In this document: piece after piece, positions 18,336 through 26,879 of the stretch
Layout: each line of letters opens with the position of its first letter
How positions within the stretch are numbered: position 1 is the stretch's first letter
From: Flavobacterium hiemivividum
GTDB taxonomy: Bacteria > Bacteroidota > Bacteroidia > Flavobacteriales > Flavobacteriaceae
Reading direction: 5' to 3'
DNA length: 64,000 nt
NCBI RefSeq assembly: GCF_004349145.1
Contig: NZ_SMFO01000001.1
Span: 558,001-622,000, forward strand
Notes under the pieces: generated by a model
The model's database searches: none
The model's input: the letters and a program-made list of their open reading frames with translations, nothing else
What the model was told of the DNA's origin: nothing
Made by a program: the position numbers and the translations under genes

Positions 18336-19166
18336 ATGGAGCAACAAGTTATCGTTGTAAACAATTACCTAGAAAAAATAACGGATTTTGGATTTGAATA
18401 TGCACCTAAATTAGTAGGCGCTATTATAGTACTATTTATTGGATTATGGGTAAGTAATCTAATAACTAAAGGTGTTAGAAAATCACTAGAAAAATCAAAT
18501 ATTGATCAATCTCTTGTCCCTTTTTTAAGAAGTATTACAAACATAATATTGAAAGTATTATTAGCTATCACGGTCATGGGAATGATAGGTATCCAAATGA
18601 CTTCTTTTGTAGCAATTATTGGAGCCGCTGGTTTAGCAGTTGGACTAGCTCTGTCTGGAACACTTCAGAATTTTGCGGGTGGAGTAATTATTCTGATTTT
18701 AAAACCGTTTAAAATAGGAGATTTCATCGAAGCGCAAGGCTACACAGGAACCGTAAAGGAAATTAGCATTTTTTCGACCCTGTTGAATACGGTGGATAAA
18801 AAGTTAATTATTATTCCGAACGGACCTCTGTCAACCGATGCACTAACTAATTTTTCTGCTGAACCTACGCGAAGAGTCGATTGGACCTATGGAATTGCAT
18901 ACGGTGACGACCTAGAGAATTTCAAAAAAGCAATTAATGATTTCATAGCTGAGGACCCAAGAATTCTGCAGGATCCTGCGCCTTTTATTGGGCTTTCTGA
19001 ATTAGCAGGTAGCTCTGTCAATTTTGCAGTTAGAGTATGGGTAGATAGTCCGGATTATTGGGATGTGTTTTATGATATGAATGAGAAAGTTTACACCCGT
19101 TTTGGGGAGTACAAACTCAATATTCCGTTTCCACAAATGGATGTATACGTTCACAAAAACCAATAG
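18336..19166 (+). CDS. Small-conductance mechanosensitive channel, MscS family
   Basis: 276 residues, the size of E. coli MscS. Three membrane helices are seen: about residues 20-42, 62-85, and the pore helix GAAGLAVGLALSGTLQNFAGGVIILI with the Gly/Ala pattern typical of MscS TM3. The beta domain follows (KPFKIGDFIEAQGYTGTVKEI...IIPNG), then the cytoplasmic vestibule. It releases solutes on hypo-osmotic shock. It is monocistronic, with an unusual 150-base leader containing two hairpins and a terminator at the end. Confidence 0.94.
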   Translation: MEQQVIVVNNYLEKITDFGFEYAPKLVGAIIVLFIGLWVSNLITKGVRKSLEKSNIDQSLVPFLRSITNIILKVLLAITVMGMIGIQMTSFVAIIGAAGLAVGLALSGTLQNFAGGVIILILKPFKIGDFIEAQGYTGTVKEISIFSTLLNTVDKKLIIIPNGPLSTDALTNFSAEPTRRVDWTYGIAYGDDLENFKKAINDFIAEDPRILQDPAPFIGLSELAGSSVNFAVRVWVDSPDYWDVFYDMNEKVYTRFGEYKLNIPFPQMDVYVHKNQ

Positions 19167-19218
19167 AGAAATCATAACAATCACTGCAAAGTATTTATTG
19201 TGATTTTTTAGAGCTTTA

Positions 19219-19255
19219 TAAAACTTCCCGTCCATATTAACAGGAAGTTTAATTT
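19219..19255 (+). terminator. mscS terminator
   Basis: AAACTTCC / GGAAGTTT stem with a 14-base loop, followed by TAATTTTAAAT. The T-run is interrupted, so the terminator is moderate. Confidence 0.65.
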
Positions 19256-19500
19256 TAAATACAATTTATTATTGAGTTCTACGTGAAGATTCCTCCTTCG
19301 TCGGCATGACAAGTTTGTAAAATTCTAGCACTTTCATTTCTAATAGTCAAGACGCTTCAGTCGAATTTCTTTATTTTTTTTCTTCGAATAGGAAGTGCTT
19401 TTACATTAAAAAGCTAAAGATATAGCGTCTCGAAACTTCAGGAGCATGAAAAAGGGTCACATTGGCGCAATCCCGATAATGACAATTAAAACAAATCAAT
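19256..19500. other. Non-coding gap between mscS and asnS with REP-like remnants
   Basis: No reading frame with coding character is seen. At about 19283-19313 is GAAGATTCCTCCTTCGTCGGCATGACAAG, worded like dispersed Flavobacterium repeats; its core can form a small hairpin. Further on, AGACGCT (19350-19356) and AGCGTCT (19424-19430) could pair at long range around an AT-rich loop. The gap is probably a degenerate repeat region. Confidence 0.5.
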
Positions 19501-19509
19501 TATATTTGC
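19501..19509 (+). promoter_or_regulatory. asnS promoter, -7 element
   Basis: TATATTTGC matches TAnnTTTG, about 60 bases before the asnS ATG. No -33 TTG is evident. Confidence 0.6.
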
Positions 19510-19571
19510 ATTTACTTTTATTCGATATACTATGAAATCATAGATCGTACAGCTAAAAATCTAAAATTAAA

Positions 19572-21008
19572 ATGAGACATACAAGAGTTAAAGACTTACT
19601 AGAAAGTACCAAAACACTTCACGAAGTAAATGCAAAAGGATGGGTGCGAACTTTTAGAAACAATCAATTTATCGCTTTAAATGACGGATCAACCATCAAT
19701 AATATACAATGTGTAGTCGATTTTGAGAATACTCCTGACGAAACATTAAAAAGAATTACTACTGGAGCAGCTATTTCTGTAACAGGAACTTTAGTCGAAA
19801 GTAAAGGTGCTGGACAAAAATTTGAAATTCAAGTCGCAAAACTAGAAATCCTTGGAGATTCGGATGCTGAGAAGTTCCCAATACAACCAAAGAATAAACC
19901 AAGTCTTGATTTCTTGCGTGAAAATGCACATTTACGTGTTCGTACCAATATGTTTGGTGCGATTATGAGAGTGCGTTCCGTATTATCGTATGCAGTTCAT
20001 AGTTATTTCCAAGAAAAAGGATTTGTATATGTAAATACGCCAATCATTACAGGATCTGATGCTGAAGGAGCTGGTGAAATGTTTAAAGTTACTGCTTTAC
20101 CATTTGACGAAACGCCAAGAACGGAAGACGGTAAAGTAAACTACAAAGAAGATTTCTTTGGTAAAGAGACTAACCTAACTGTTTCCGGACAATTAGAAGG
20201 TGAAACTTTTGCAATGGCTTTGGGACAGATTTATACTTTTGGACCAACATTTAGAGCCGAAAACTCGAATACTTCGCGTCACCTTGCTGAATTTTGGATG
20301 ATTGAACCAGAAGTGGCTTTCAATGATTTGAATGACAACATGGACTTAGCCGAAGATTTCATTCAGTACGTGATTAAGTACACAATGGAGAAATGCCCAG
20401 AGGACTTGAAATTTCTAGAAACTCGTTTATTAGACGAAGAAAAATCAAAACCACAGGGCGAAAGAAGTGAAATGGCATTACTTGACAAATTAAATTTTGT
20501 TTTGGAAAACAACTTTAAACGCGTATCTTATACCGAAGCTATTGACATTTTAAGAGAATGTACACCAAATAAAAAGAAAAAATTCAACTACATCATTAAC
20601 GAATGGGGTGCTGATTTACAATCTGAACACGAACGTTACTTAGTAGAAAAACACTTTAAATGCCCAGTAATCCTGTTTGATTATCCAGCGAATATTAAAG
20701 CATTTTACATGCGTTTGAACGAAGATGGAAAAACAGTAAGAGCGATGGACATCTTATTCCCAGGAATTGGAGAAATCGTAGGTGGATCACAAAGAGAGGA
20801 ACGTTTTGATGTTTTGGTCGAAAAAATGAAAGCTCTTGGAATTGATGAAGAAGAATTATGGTGGTACTTAGACACCCGAAGATTTGGTTCAGCAGTTCAC
20901 TCTGGTTTCGGACTTGGATTTGAAAGACTGGTACTATTCGTAACAGGAATGACAAACATTCGCGACGTAATTCCTTTCCCAAGAACGCCATTGAATGCAG
21001 AGTTTTAA
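19572..21008 (+). CDS. asnS: Asparagine--tRNA ligase
   Basis: Charges tRNA-Asn with asparagine. 478 residues. The N-terminal OB-fold anticodon domain ([19 protein letters not shown]) is followed by the class II catalytic core, with motif 2 [21 protein letters not shown] near residue 230 and motif 3 [21 protein letters not shown] at the end. The Asn-type motif reading distinguishes it from AspRS. It carries its own promoter. A long perfect inverted repeat follows the stop. Confidence 0.97.
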   Translation: MRHTRVKDLLESTKTLHEVNAKGWVRTFRNNQFIALNDGSTINNIQCVVDFENTPDETLKRITTGAAISVTGTLVESKGAGQKFEIQVAKLEILGDSDAEKFPIQPKNKPSLDFLRENAHLRVRTNMFGAIMRVRSVLSYAVHSYFQEKGFVYVNTPIITGSDAEGAGEMFKVTALPFDETPRTEDGKVNYKEDFFGKETNLTVSGQLEGETFAMALGQIYTFGPTFRAENSNTSRHLAEFWMIEPEVAFNDLNDNMDLAEDFIQYVIKYTMEKCPEDLKFLETRLLDEEKSKPQGERSEMALLDKLNFVLENNFKRVSYTEAIDILRECTPNKKKKFNYIINEWGADLQSEHERYLVEKHFKCPVILFDYPANIKAFYMRLNEDGKTVRAMDILFPGIGEIVGGSQREERFDVLVEKMKALGIDEEELWWYLDTRRFGSAVHSGFGLGFERLVLFVTGMTNIRDVIPFPRTPLNAEF

Positions 21009-21021
21009 TATAATTTTGTTT

Positions 21022-21065
21022 CAAGTTTAAGGTTTAAAATTCTAAAACTTTAAACCTTAAACTTG
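21022..21065. repeat. Perfect 17-base inverted repeat between asnS and rpoN
   Basis: CAAGTTTAAGGTTTAAA and TTTAAACCTTAAACTTG are exact complements around ATTCTAAAAC. There is no T-run after it. The AT-rich wording is like simple flavobacterial intergenic repeats. It may stabilise the asnS mRNA end or weakly terminate. Confidence 0.7.
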
Positions 21066-21086
21066 ACACTTTCAACCAAAAAATAA

Positions 21087-22553
21087 ATGCTAAAGCAATT
21101 TTTAAATTTAAAATTATCCCAGAAATTATCTCCTCAGCAAATTCAGCTGATGAAGCTAATTCAATTGCCTACGCAAGCATTCGAACAACGTTTGTTGGAA
21201 GAAATGAATGAAAACCCCGCTTTGGAAGCAGGGAAAGAGGAAGACGACTACGAAAATGACGAGTTTGATAATGAAGATTATGATGACTACGACGACTCTG
21301 AATCAGACAGAGTTGATGCCGAAGACATTAATATCGACGAATATCTAAGCAGTGACGACACTCCTGATTATAAAACTCAAACAAACAATTATAGCGATGA
21401 TGATGAAGATCGTGAATCTCCATTAGCAGCGCCCGTAAGTTTTCACCAGGATCTAATCAATCAGTTGAATACGTTTATCTTGAACGATGATGAACGCGAT
21501 ATTGCAGAATTTTTAGTGGGTAGCATTGATGACATGGGTTATATCCGCCGCAGTGTTCCTGACATTGTAGATGATATGGCATTTACGCAAGCACTTTACA
21601 CCGATGAAGCAACCGTAGAAAGAATGCTTACTGTTATTCATGAATTAGAGCCTTCTGGAGTAGGAGCACGTGATTTGCAAGAGTGTTTATTGTTGCAATT
21701 AAAACACAAAACACCTACTGAGTCGGTAGAATTAGCAACTGATATTATCGAAAACCAATTTGATGCTTTTACCAAAAAGCATTACGAGAAGTTAATTCAA
21801 AAATATAATGTTTCGAATGAGCAGCTTAAAAAAGCAATTCACGAAATAGAAAAACTCAATCCAAAGCCAGGTGGCGCTTTTACTGGAAATAATAAAATTA
21901 CAGAAAATGTAGTTCCCGACTTTGCCATTAGAATCGTTGACGGCGAACTGGAATTGACATTAAATGGAAGAAACGCTCCTAGCCTGCACGTTTCTAAAGA
22001 TTATCAGGAAATGATGCAGACGTATAAAGTGTCAACTGATAAATCAGGTCCGCAAAAGGACGCTGTACAATTTATAAAGCAGAAACTAGATTCGGCTAAA
22101 TGGTTTATAGATGCGATTAGACAACGTCAGGAAACACTTTTTGTCACCATGAATGCAATCATGCATTACCAAGAAGAATATTTTCTTGAAGGAGATGAGA
22201 CTAAGCTGAAGCCAATGATTCTAAAAGACATTGCTGATATGGTAGGTCTCGATATTTCGACTATTTCTCGAGTTGCCAACAGCAAATATGTTGAAACACC
22301 TTATGGAACTAAACTGATCAAGGAATTTTTCTCGGAAGCGATGAAAAACGATCAGGGCGAAGATGTTTCTACTTTGGAAATTAAAAAAATCCTTCAGAAT
22401 ATCATCGAGGAAGAAGATAAGAAAAAACCACTTCCTGACGATCAATTAGCCGAACTTCTAAAAGAAAAAGGCTATCCTATTGCGAGAAGAACCATAGCAA
22501 AATACAGAGAACAACTGGACATTCCAGTTGCTAGAATGAGGAAGAAGATATAG
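21087..22553 (+). CDS. rpoN: RNA polymerase sigma-54 factor
   Basis: 488 residues with all three regions. Region I is the Gln/Leu-rich activator-binding N-terminus (LKQFLNLKLSQKLSPQQIQLMKLIQLPTQA). Region II is a highly acidic linker at about 50-115. Region III carries the core-binding part, the helix-turn-helix (KDIADMVGLDISTISRVANSKYV) and the RpoN box ARRTIAKYREQL near the end, which reads the -24 element. It directs transcription from -24/-12 promoters only with an AAA+ activator; one such activator is encoded at 45684-47018. The start ATG follows an inverted repeat, and no obvious promoter is seen. Confidence 0.97.
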   Translation: MLKQFLNLKLSQKLSPQQIQLMKLIQLPTQAFEQRLLEEMNENPALEAGKEEDDYENDEFDNEDYDDYDDSESDRVDAEDINIDEYLSSDDTPDYKTQTNNYSDDDEDRESPLAAPVSFHQDLINQLNTFILNDDERDIAEFLVGSIDDMGYIRRSVPDIVDDMAFTQALYTDEATVERMLTVIHELEPSGVGARDLQECLLLQLKHKTPTESVELATDIIENQFDAFTKKHYEKLIQKYNVSNEQLKKAIHEIEKLNPKPGGAFTGNNKITENVVPDFAIRIVDGELELTLNGRNAPSLHVSKDYQEMMQTYKVSTDKSGPQKDAVQFIKQKLDSAKWFIDAIRQRQETLFVTMNAIMHYQEEYFLEGDETKLKPMILKDIADMVGLDISTISRVANSKYVETPYGTKLIKEFFSEAMKNDQGEDVSTLEIKKILQNIIEEEDKKKPLPDDQLAELLKEKGYPIARRTIAKYREQLDIPVARMRKKI

Positions 22554-22616
22554 GATTTTTGCTCATAGATTGTAGATTAACGATTGTAGAACTATTAAGC
22601 ATCTCTATAAAAAGCA

Positions 22617-22650
22617 AAACCCTTTCAAAATTTCAATTTTGAAAGGGTTT
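22617..22650 (+). terminator. rpoN terminator (bidirectional)
   Basis: A perfect 16-base stem, AAACCCTTTCAAAATT / AATTTTGAAAGGGTTT, has a two-base centre and ATTATT after it. It lies between the convergent rpoN and tdk genes. Confidence 0.8.
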
Positions 22651-22679
22651 ATTATTTCCTATATACTAGTTCAGTCTCC

Positions 22680-22710
22680 CTCTCCTTCGGAGAGTCCCGA
22701 AGCGTCGGGA
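22680..22710. repeat. REP-like double hairpin before the tdk stop
   Basis: CTCTCC-TTC-GGAGAG is immediately followed by TCCCGA-AGCG-TCGGGA. The second unit is the same core as the palindrome inside leuS at 2893-2908 (one central base differs). GC-rich and sharply different from its surroundings. Confidence 0.75.
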
Positions 22711-22720
22711 GGGATGAAGA

Positions 22721-23311
22721 TTACTTTTCTTGATCTTTTCGCATGGCATGGTAATATGCTGCGCGACTTAATGGCTCATATTCTTCTGTTTCTCCAAGCA
22801 TCACTAATTTCTCATTATCAGTTTTACGAAAACTGTAATTCGCTAAATTCCCAGTGCGTGTGCATACCGCATGCACTTTAGTAACATATTCGGCAGTTGC
22901 CATTAAAGCTGGCATTGGTCCAAAGGGATTTCCTTTAAAATCCATATCTAATCCTGCTACAATAACACGAATTCCCTGGTTAGCTAAATCATTGCATACT
23001 CTTACAATTTCGTCGTCAAAAAACTGCGCTTCATCAATACCTACAACGTCACAACCTTGCGCTAGAATAGCAATGTTTGCGGCAGCAGGAACTGGTGTAG
23101 AGCGAATTTCGTTAGCATTATGAGAAACCACCATCTCATCATCATAACGAGTGTCAATTGTAGGTTTAAAAATTTCGACTTTTTGTTTGGCAAATTGCGC
23201 CCTTTTCAGACGTCGAATAAGCTCTTCGGTTTTACCCGAAAACATCGAACCGCAAATGACTTCGATCCAACCAAATTGTTCTTTATGATTTACTGTATTT
23301 TCGAGAAACAT
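22721..23311 (-). CDS. tdk: Thymidine kinase
   Basis: A salvage enzyme that phosphorylates thymidine to dTMP. 196 residues, type II (TK1-like). The P-loop is [14 protein letters not shown] near residues 22-35, the Asp/Glu site is [14 protein letters not shown], and the lasso region ends in a zinc-type segment ([14 protein letters not shown]). The N-terminus [19 protein letters not shown] is as expected for Flavobacterium. It is convergent with rpoN and divergent from the acidic unknown protein. Confidence 0.95.
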   Translation of the reverse strand: MFLENTVNHKEQFGWIEVICGSMFSGKTEELIRRLKRAQFAKQKVEIFKPTIDTRYDDEMVVSHNANEIRSTPVPAAANIAILAQGCDVVGIDEAQFFDDEIVRVCNDLANQGIRVIVAGLDMDFKGNPFGPMPALMATAEYVTKVHAVCTRTGNLANYSFRKTDNEKLVMLGETEEYEPLSRAAYYHAMRKDQEK

Positions 23312-23549
23312 TTTGTATTTTTCTAACTTAAAAAATGAATAGTTTTTATTACTTTGTATTGTAATAAACCGACTTAAGATTTTATACTTTTACGTAGTCT
23401 CAAAAGTAGAAAAATTTTATCAATTCAGTGATTTGAGAACGCTTAAATGCAAATTAAATATTCCCTACAAAAGGACCTTATTTCTTAAGTAGGATAATAA
23501 TTATATAAATTAGAAACACACACGCCATACACACCATAATTCAAACGTC

Positions 23550-24659
23550 ATGAAAAAAAGATTGGAAGCCGATTTAGTCAGCATTGCTCACAGAATATTA
23601 CAACTTAAGAATAAGTCTGACATCAATCAATTGTTTTTGGAAACCCAAAAACTATATGAAAAGCTGTCGGTTTTACGATTTGTCGATGAGCAATATGGTG
23701 AGGTGAGACCTACAATAGGTCAAGCTGAAATTGAAAAAGATATTGAAGCTTTTTATGACAAAAGCGACCATCTACCTGTGGAGACGATGATTGAAATGAC
23801 CGAAATGGTCCCTGTTGAAGAAATTTCTGCTGAAGAAATTCCAACAGCAGAGGTAGCAGATGAACAAGCAGCAAGTGAAGAAATTTCTGCTGAAGATGAA
23901 TCCGTAGAAGAACCAATGGCAACAGAGGAAACTACTGAAGAGAAAAACGATACTGACGAAGAAGAACTTACTGCAGAAGACGTAAATGAATTAGGTGATT
24001 TTGCAGCCGACATAATAGAACAGCCTGTTGAGGATGTAGAAGCTATTGAAGAGGAAAAAGTTTCAAATAATGAAAATGATAGCGAGGAAATAGCTGAAGA
24101 AACAGAGAAAATCATCGCTGAAAATGAAGAAGTGGAAAACGAAGAAACAAAAGAAGAACCAGCAACCGAATTCAAATCTGCTTTCGAGTTAACAGAAGAA
24201 ATCGAAGTAGAAACTCCGATGAAAGCGCCAGCTATGCAAATAACTTTTGAAGATTTGCTAGGAGGTCACTACAGCGAACCTGAGTTTGTAAAAGTTAACG
24301 ACATAGAGTCGCTACAACCCCAAATGGTATTTGAAGCTGTCGCAAAAACAGAAGAGAAAGAAATCATCCCAACTATAGCAGCCGAAAAAACTCCTGAGAC
24401 AAAAACGATTTCTATAAATGACACGTTTTCAAAAGGCATCAATATTGATTTGAATGATCAAATTGCGTTTGTAAAACACCTTTTTGGAAACAGCAATGAG
24501 GATTACAACCGCGTGTTGAATCAATTAATCACGTTTGATAATTTCTATGAAACAAGAAACTTCATAGAAGAAATGGTGAAACCGGATTACAACAACTGGG
24601 ACGGAAAGGCTGATTATGAAGAGCGTTTCATGGACATCATAGAAAAAAAATTCCTTTAA
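23550..24659 (+). CDS. Acidic low-complexity protein of unknown function
   Basis: 369 residues that I do not assign to a named family. Residues 1-65 are helical and well ordered (RLEADLVSIAHRILQLKNKS...FLETQKLYEKLSVLRFV). Residues about 85-250 are extremely rich in Glu, with short irregular repeats around EEISAEE and EETxEE, probably disordered. The last about 90 residues are again ordered (NDQIAFVKHLFGNSNEDYNRVLNQL...FMDIIEKKFL). There is no signal peptide or membrane segment. It is probably an adaptor-like cytoplasmic protein. It is eight bases before rsmI and likely in one transcript with it. Confidence 0.75.
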   Translation: MKKRLEADLVSIAHRILQLKNKSDINQLFLETQKLYEKLSVLRFVDEQYGEVRPTIGQAEIEKDIEAFYDKSDHLPVETMIEMTEMVPVEEISAEEIPTAEVADEQAASEEISAEDESVEEPMATEETTEEKNDTDEEELTAEDVNELGDFAADIIEQPVEDVEAIEEEKVSNNENDSEEIAEETEKIIAENEEVENEETKEEPATEFKSAFELTEEIEVETPMKAPAMQITFEDLLGGHYSEPEFVKVNDIESLQPQMVFEAVAKTEEKEIIPTIAAEKTPETKTISINDTFSKGINIDLNDQIAFVKHLFGNSNEDYNRVLNQLITFDNFYETRNFIEEMVKPDYNNWDGKADYEERFMDIIEKKFL

Positions 24660-24667
24660 AATAATTT

Positions 24668-25381
24668 ATGTCAAAATTATACATCGTTCCTACACCAATA
24701 GGTAATCTTGAAGACATGACTTTTCGAGCAATTCGGATTCTTAAAGAAGTCGACTTGATTCTTGCCGAAGACACGCGTACGAGTGGGAAATTATTGAAGC
24801 ATTTTGAAATTGGCACGCACATGCACAGCCATCATATGCACAACGAACACAAAACAGTCGAGAATTTAATTTCTCGATTAAAAGCTGGCGAAACCATTGC
24901 ATTGATATCTGACGCTGGAACACCAGCCATTTCAGATCCTGGTTTTTTACTGACTCGTGCTTGCGTGGAGAACGGAATTACAGTAGAATGTCTTCCCGGT
25001 GCCACAGCTTTCGTTCCCGCTTTAGTGAATAGTGGTTTGCCCAATGACAAATTTATTTTCGAAGGCTTTTTACCTGAAAAAAAAGGGCGTCAAACACGAT
25101 ATTTAGAACTAGCCGAAGAAACGAGGACGATGATTCTATATGTTTCGCCTCATAAATTAGTAAAAACACTGGCTGAATTTGTGACTTATTTTGGCGAAGA
25201 CCGCCAAATTTGTGTTTCTAGAGAACTTTCTAAACTGCACGAAGAAAACCGAAGAGGAACAGCTAAAGAAGTTCTAGCTCACTTTGAAAAAACAGCTCCA
25301 AGAGGAGAAATAGTGGTTGTGGTCGCAGGAAAAACTATCGTTAAAGAAGTGAAAAAAAGTAAATTCCAGAAAGAAGAATAA
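24668..25381 (+). CDS. rsmI: 16S rRNA (cytidine(1402)-2'-O)-methyltransferase RsmI
   Basis: Methylates the 2'-hydroxyl of C1402 at the ribosomal decoding centre using SAM. 237 residues of the tetrapyrrole-methylase (SPOUT-unrelated) fold: SKLYIVPTPIGNLEDMTFRA at the N-terminus, LAEDTRTSGKLLKHF, the SAM loop LISDAGTPAISDPG near residue 80, and PGATAFVPALVNSGLP. It is followed three bases later by the amine oxidase gene, so the two are likely cotranscribed. Confidence 0.96.
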   Translation: MSKLYIVPTPIGNLEDMTFRAIRILKEVDLILAEDTRTSGKLLKHFEIGTHMHSHHMHNEHKTVENLISRLKAGETIALISDAGTPAISDPGFLLTRACVENGITVECLPGATAFVPALVNSGLPNDKFIFEGFLPEKKGRQTRYLELAEETRTMILYVSPHKLVKTLAEFVTYFGEDRQICVSRELSKLHEENRRGTAKEVLAHFEKTAPRGEIVVVVAGKTIVKEVKKSKFQKEE

Positions 25382-25384
25382 AAC

Positions 25385-26437
25385 ATGAATAAAGCAAATA
25401 TCATAATCATCGGTGCCGGTTTATCTGGTTTAATGATCGCTTATTTGCTACAAAAAAAAGGCTTGGAAGTTATTTTATTAGAAGCCGATAAACGCATTGG
25501 AGGCCGCATACAAACGATCATTGGTCCAACTGGCGTTACAATGGAAATGGGCGCGACATGGTTTAGCAATCCGCACCAAAACCTTATCGCTTTACTTGAC
25601 GAATTCAAAATCGCTTATTTTAAGCAGCACACTCAGGGAATCTCTTTTTTTGAAACCATGTCTTTTGTGCCCCCGCAGAAATTTGAAATTTCGGATACAG
25701 AAGAGTCTTCGTATCGAATAGTTGGTGGAACAGCAAAATTAATTGAAAAATTAACTGCTGAAGTTGAAATCCACAACATCAAAACACAAACTAAAGTAAC
25801 TGCAATAAAAGAAGTTGGCAACCATCTAGAAGTTACCACTTCTGACGGAAGTCAATATCTAGGAGATAAAGTTATTTCGACATTACCACCCCATTTGTTA
25901 GTTCAAACGATATTATTCGAGCCCATTTTACCTGATTCTATTCGGCAATTAGCCCGAAAAACGCATACTTGGATGGGTGAATCGATAAAGTTTGCCGTCG
26001 AATATGCAAGTCCATTTTGGAGAGAAAACAACTATTCTGGAACGCTATATAGCCAAGCCTGCATAATTCAGGAAATGTACGATCACAGCACAGCGGACAA
26101 CATAGGATATGCATTAAAAGGTTTTCTAAACGGAGGTACATATACACTATCAGCAGAAGAGCGCAAAGAGCAAGCAATTCTACAGCTAACAAAACTATTT
26201 GGCGCCGAAGCAGGAAATTATGTGGAGTATCATGAAAAAGTATGGCGTGAAGAACCACTCACCTTTTTCCCGTACGAGCACCTACTGATGGGTCATGAAA
26301 ACAATGGACATCCTGAATACAACAAACCATTCTTAAACAACAAATTATATATTTCTGGCTCAGAAACCGCTTCCAAAAATCCAGGATATATGGAGGGCGC
26401 GATAGTTGCAGCCAAAAACATTGCCGCCCAATTTTAA
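25385..26437 (+). CDS. FAD-dependent amine oxidase family protein
   Basis: 350 residues. The FAD-binding motif IIIIGAGLSGLMIAYLLQKKG at residues 5-25 is followed by LLEADKRIGGRIQT, the GG-doublet of flavin monoamine oxidases, and EMGATWFSNPHQ. The C-terminal FAD motif reads LYISGSETASKNPGYMEGAI. It is shorter than classical monoamine oxidases (about 450). No signal peptide. The substrate cannot be predicted; related proteins act on amines, polyamines or carotenoid-like compounds. Confidence 0.85.
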   Translation: MNKANIIIIGAGLSGLMIAYLLQKKGLEVILLEADKRIGGRIQTIIGPTGVTMEMGATWFSNPHQNLIALLDEFKIAYFKQHTQGISFFETMSFVPPQKFEISDTEESSYRIVGGTAKLIEKLTAEVEIHNIKTQTKVTAIKEVGNHLEVTTSDGSQYLGDKVISTLPPHLLVQTILFEPILPDSIRQLARKTHTWMGESIKFAVEYASPFWRENNYSGTLYSQACIIQEMYDHSTADNIGYALKGFLNGGTYTLSAEERKEQAILQLTKLFGAEAGNYVEYHEKVWREEPLTFFPYEHLLMGHENNGHPEYNKPFLNNKLYISGSETASKNPGYMEGAIVAAKNIAAQF

Positions 26438-26448
26438 AAACTAAGCAC

Positions 26449-26793
26449 ATGAATATAGATTCTTTTTTAGAAAAATTAAATCAAACTCCTCAAGAAATAA
26501 CTTTCGCAGAAACCATTACGGTAATTGAGGAAAATTACAATTTCTCACCTACGGCATTCGAAAACGGATTGCTACACAATGCCGCAGGAGAAAACTCCGG
26601 TTCTTGTAAGATATTTGCTTTCGCCGAATTACAGAAATTGTCGGAAGAAGCAACATTGTCATGTTTTGGAGCTTATTATTATGATGATGTATTGAAAAAT
26701 CCTGAAGGAACAAATCACCAAAACATTCGTAACTTTATGAAAACAGGTTGGGATGGGATTGCATTTTACGGAAGTCCGTTAGAATTGAAGTAA
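26449..26793 (+). CDS. HopJ-type family protein
   Basis: 114 residues. The sequence (FLEKLNQTPQEITFAETITVIEENYNF, NGSCKIFAF-like region, YYYDDVLKNPEGTNHQNIRNFM, GWDGIAFYGSPL) matches the HopJ family (PF08888). The name comes from a Pseudomonas effector, but homologues are common in free-living bacteria without a type III system, and none is encoded here. The function is unknown. It follows the amine oxidase by 11 bases. Confidence 0.85.
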   Translation: MNIDSFLEKLNQTPQEITFAETITVIEENYNFSPTAFENGLLHNAAGENSGSCKIFAFAELQKLSEEATLSCFGAYYYDDVLKNPEGTNHQNIRNFMKTGWDGIAFYGSPLELK

Positions 26794-26809
26794 ACTATTT
26801 AAGAATTTT

Positions 26810-26863
26810 GATTAACGATTTTTGATTTCAGAAGGCAAAATCTTAAATCATAAATCGTTAATC
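26810..26863. repeat. Imperfect 19-base inverted repeat before recJ
   Basis: GATTAACGATTTTTGATTT and AAATCATAAATCGTTAATC are near-perfect complements with a 16-base loop. The AT-rich wording (aacgattt, aatcgtta) is typical of simple Flavobacterium intergenic repeats. It has no T-run, so it is not a clear terminator. Confidence 0.6.
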
Positions 26864-26879
26864 CACAATCAAAAATCAT

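Noticed and set aside
26449..26793. A type III secretion effector
   Set aside because: The HopJ family name is historical; no secretion genes are present and the family is common in free-living bacteria.
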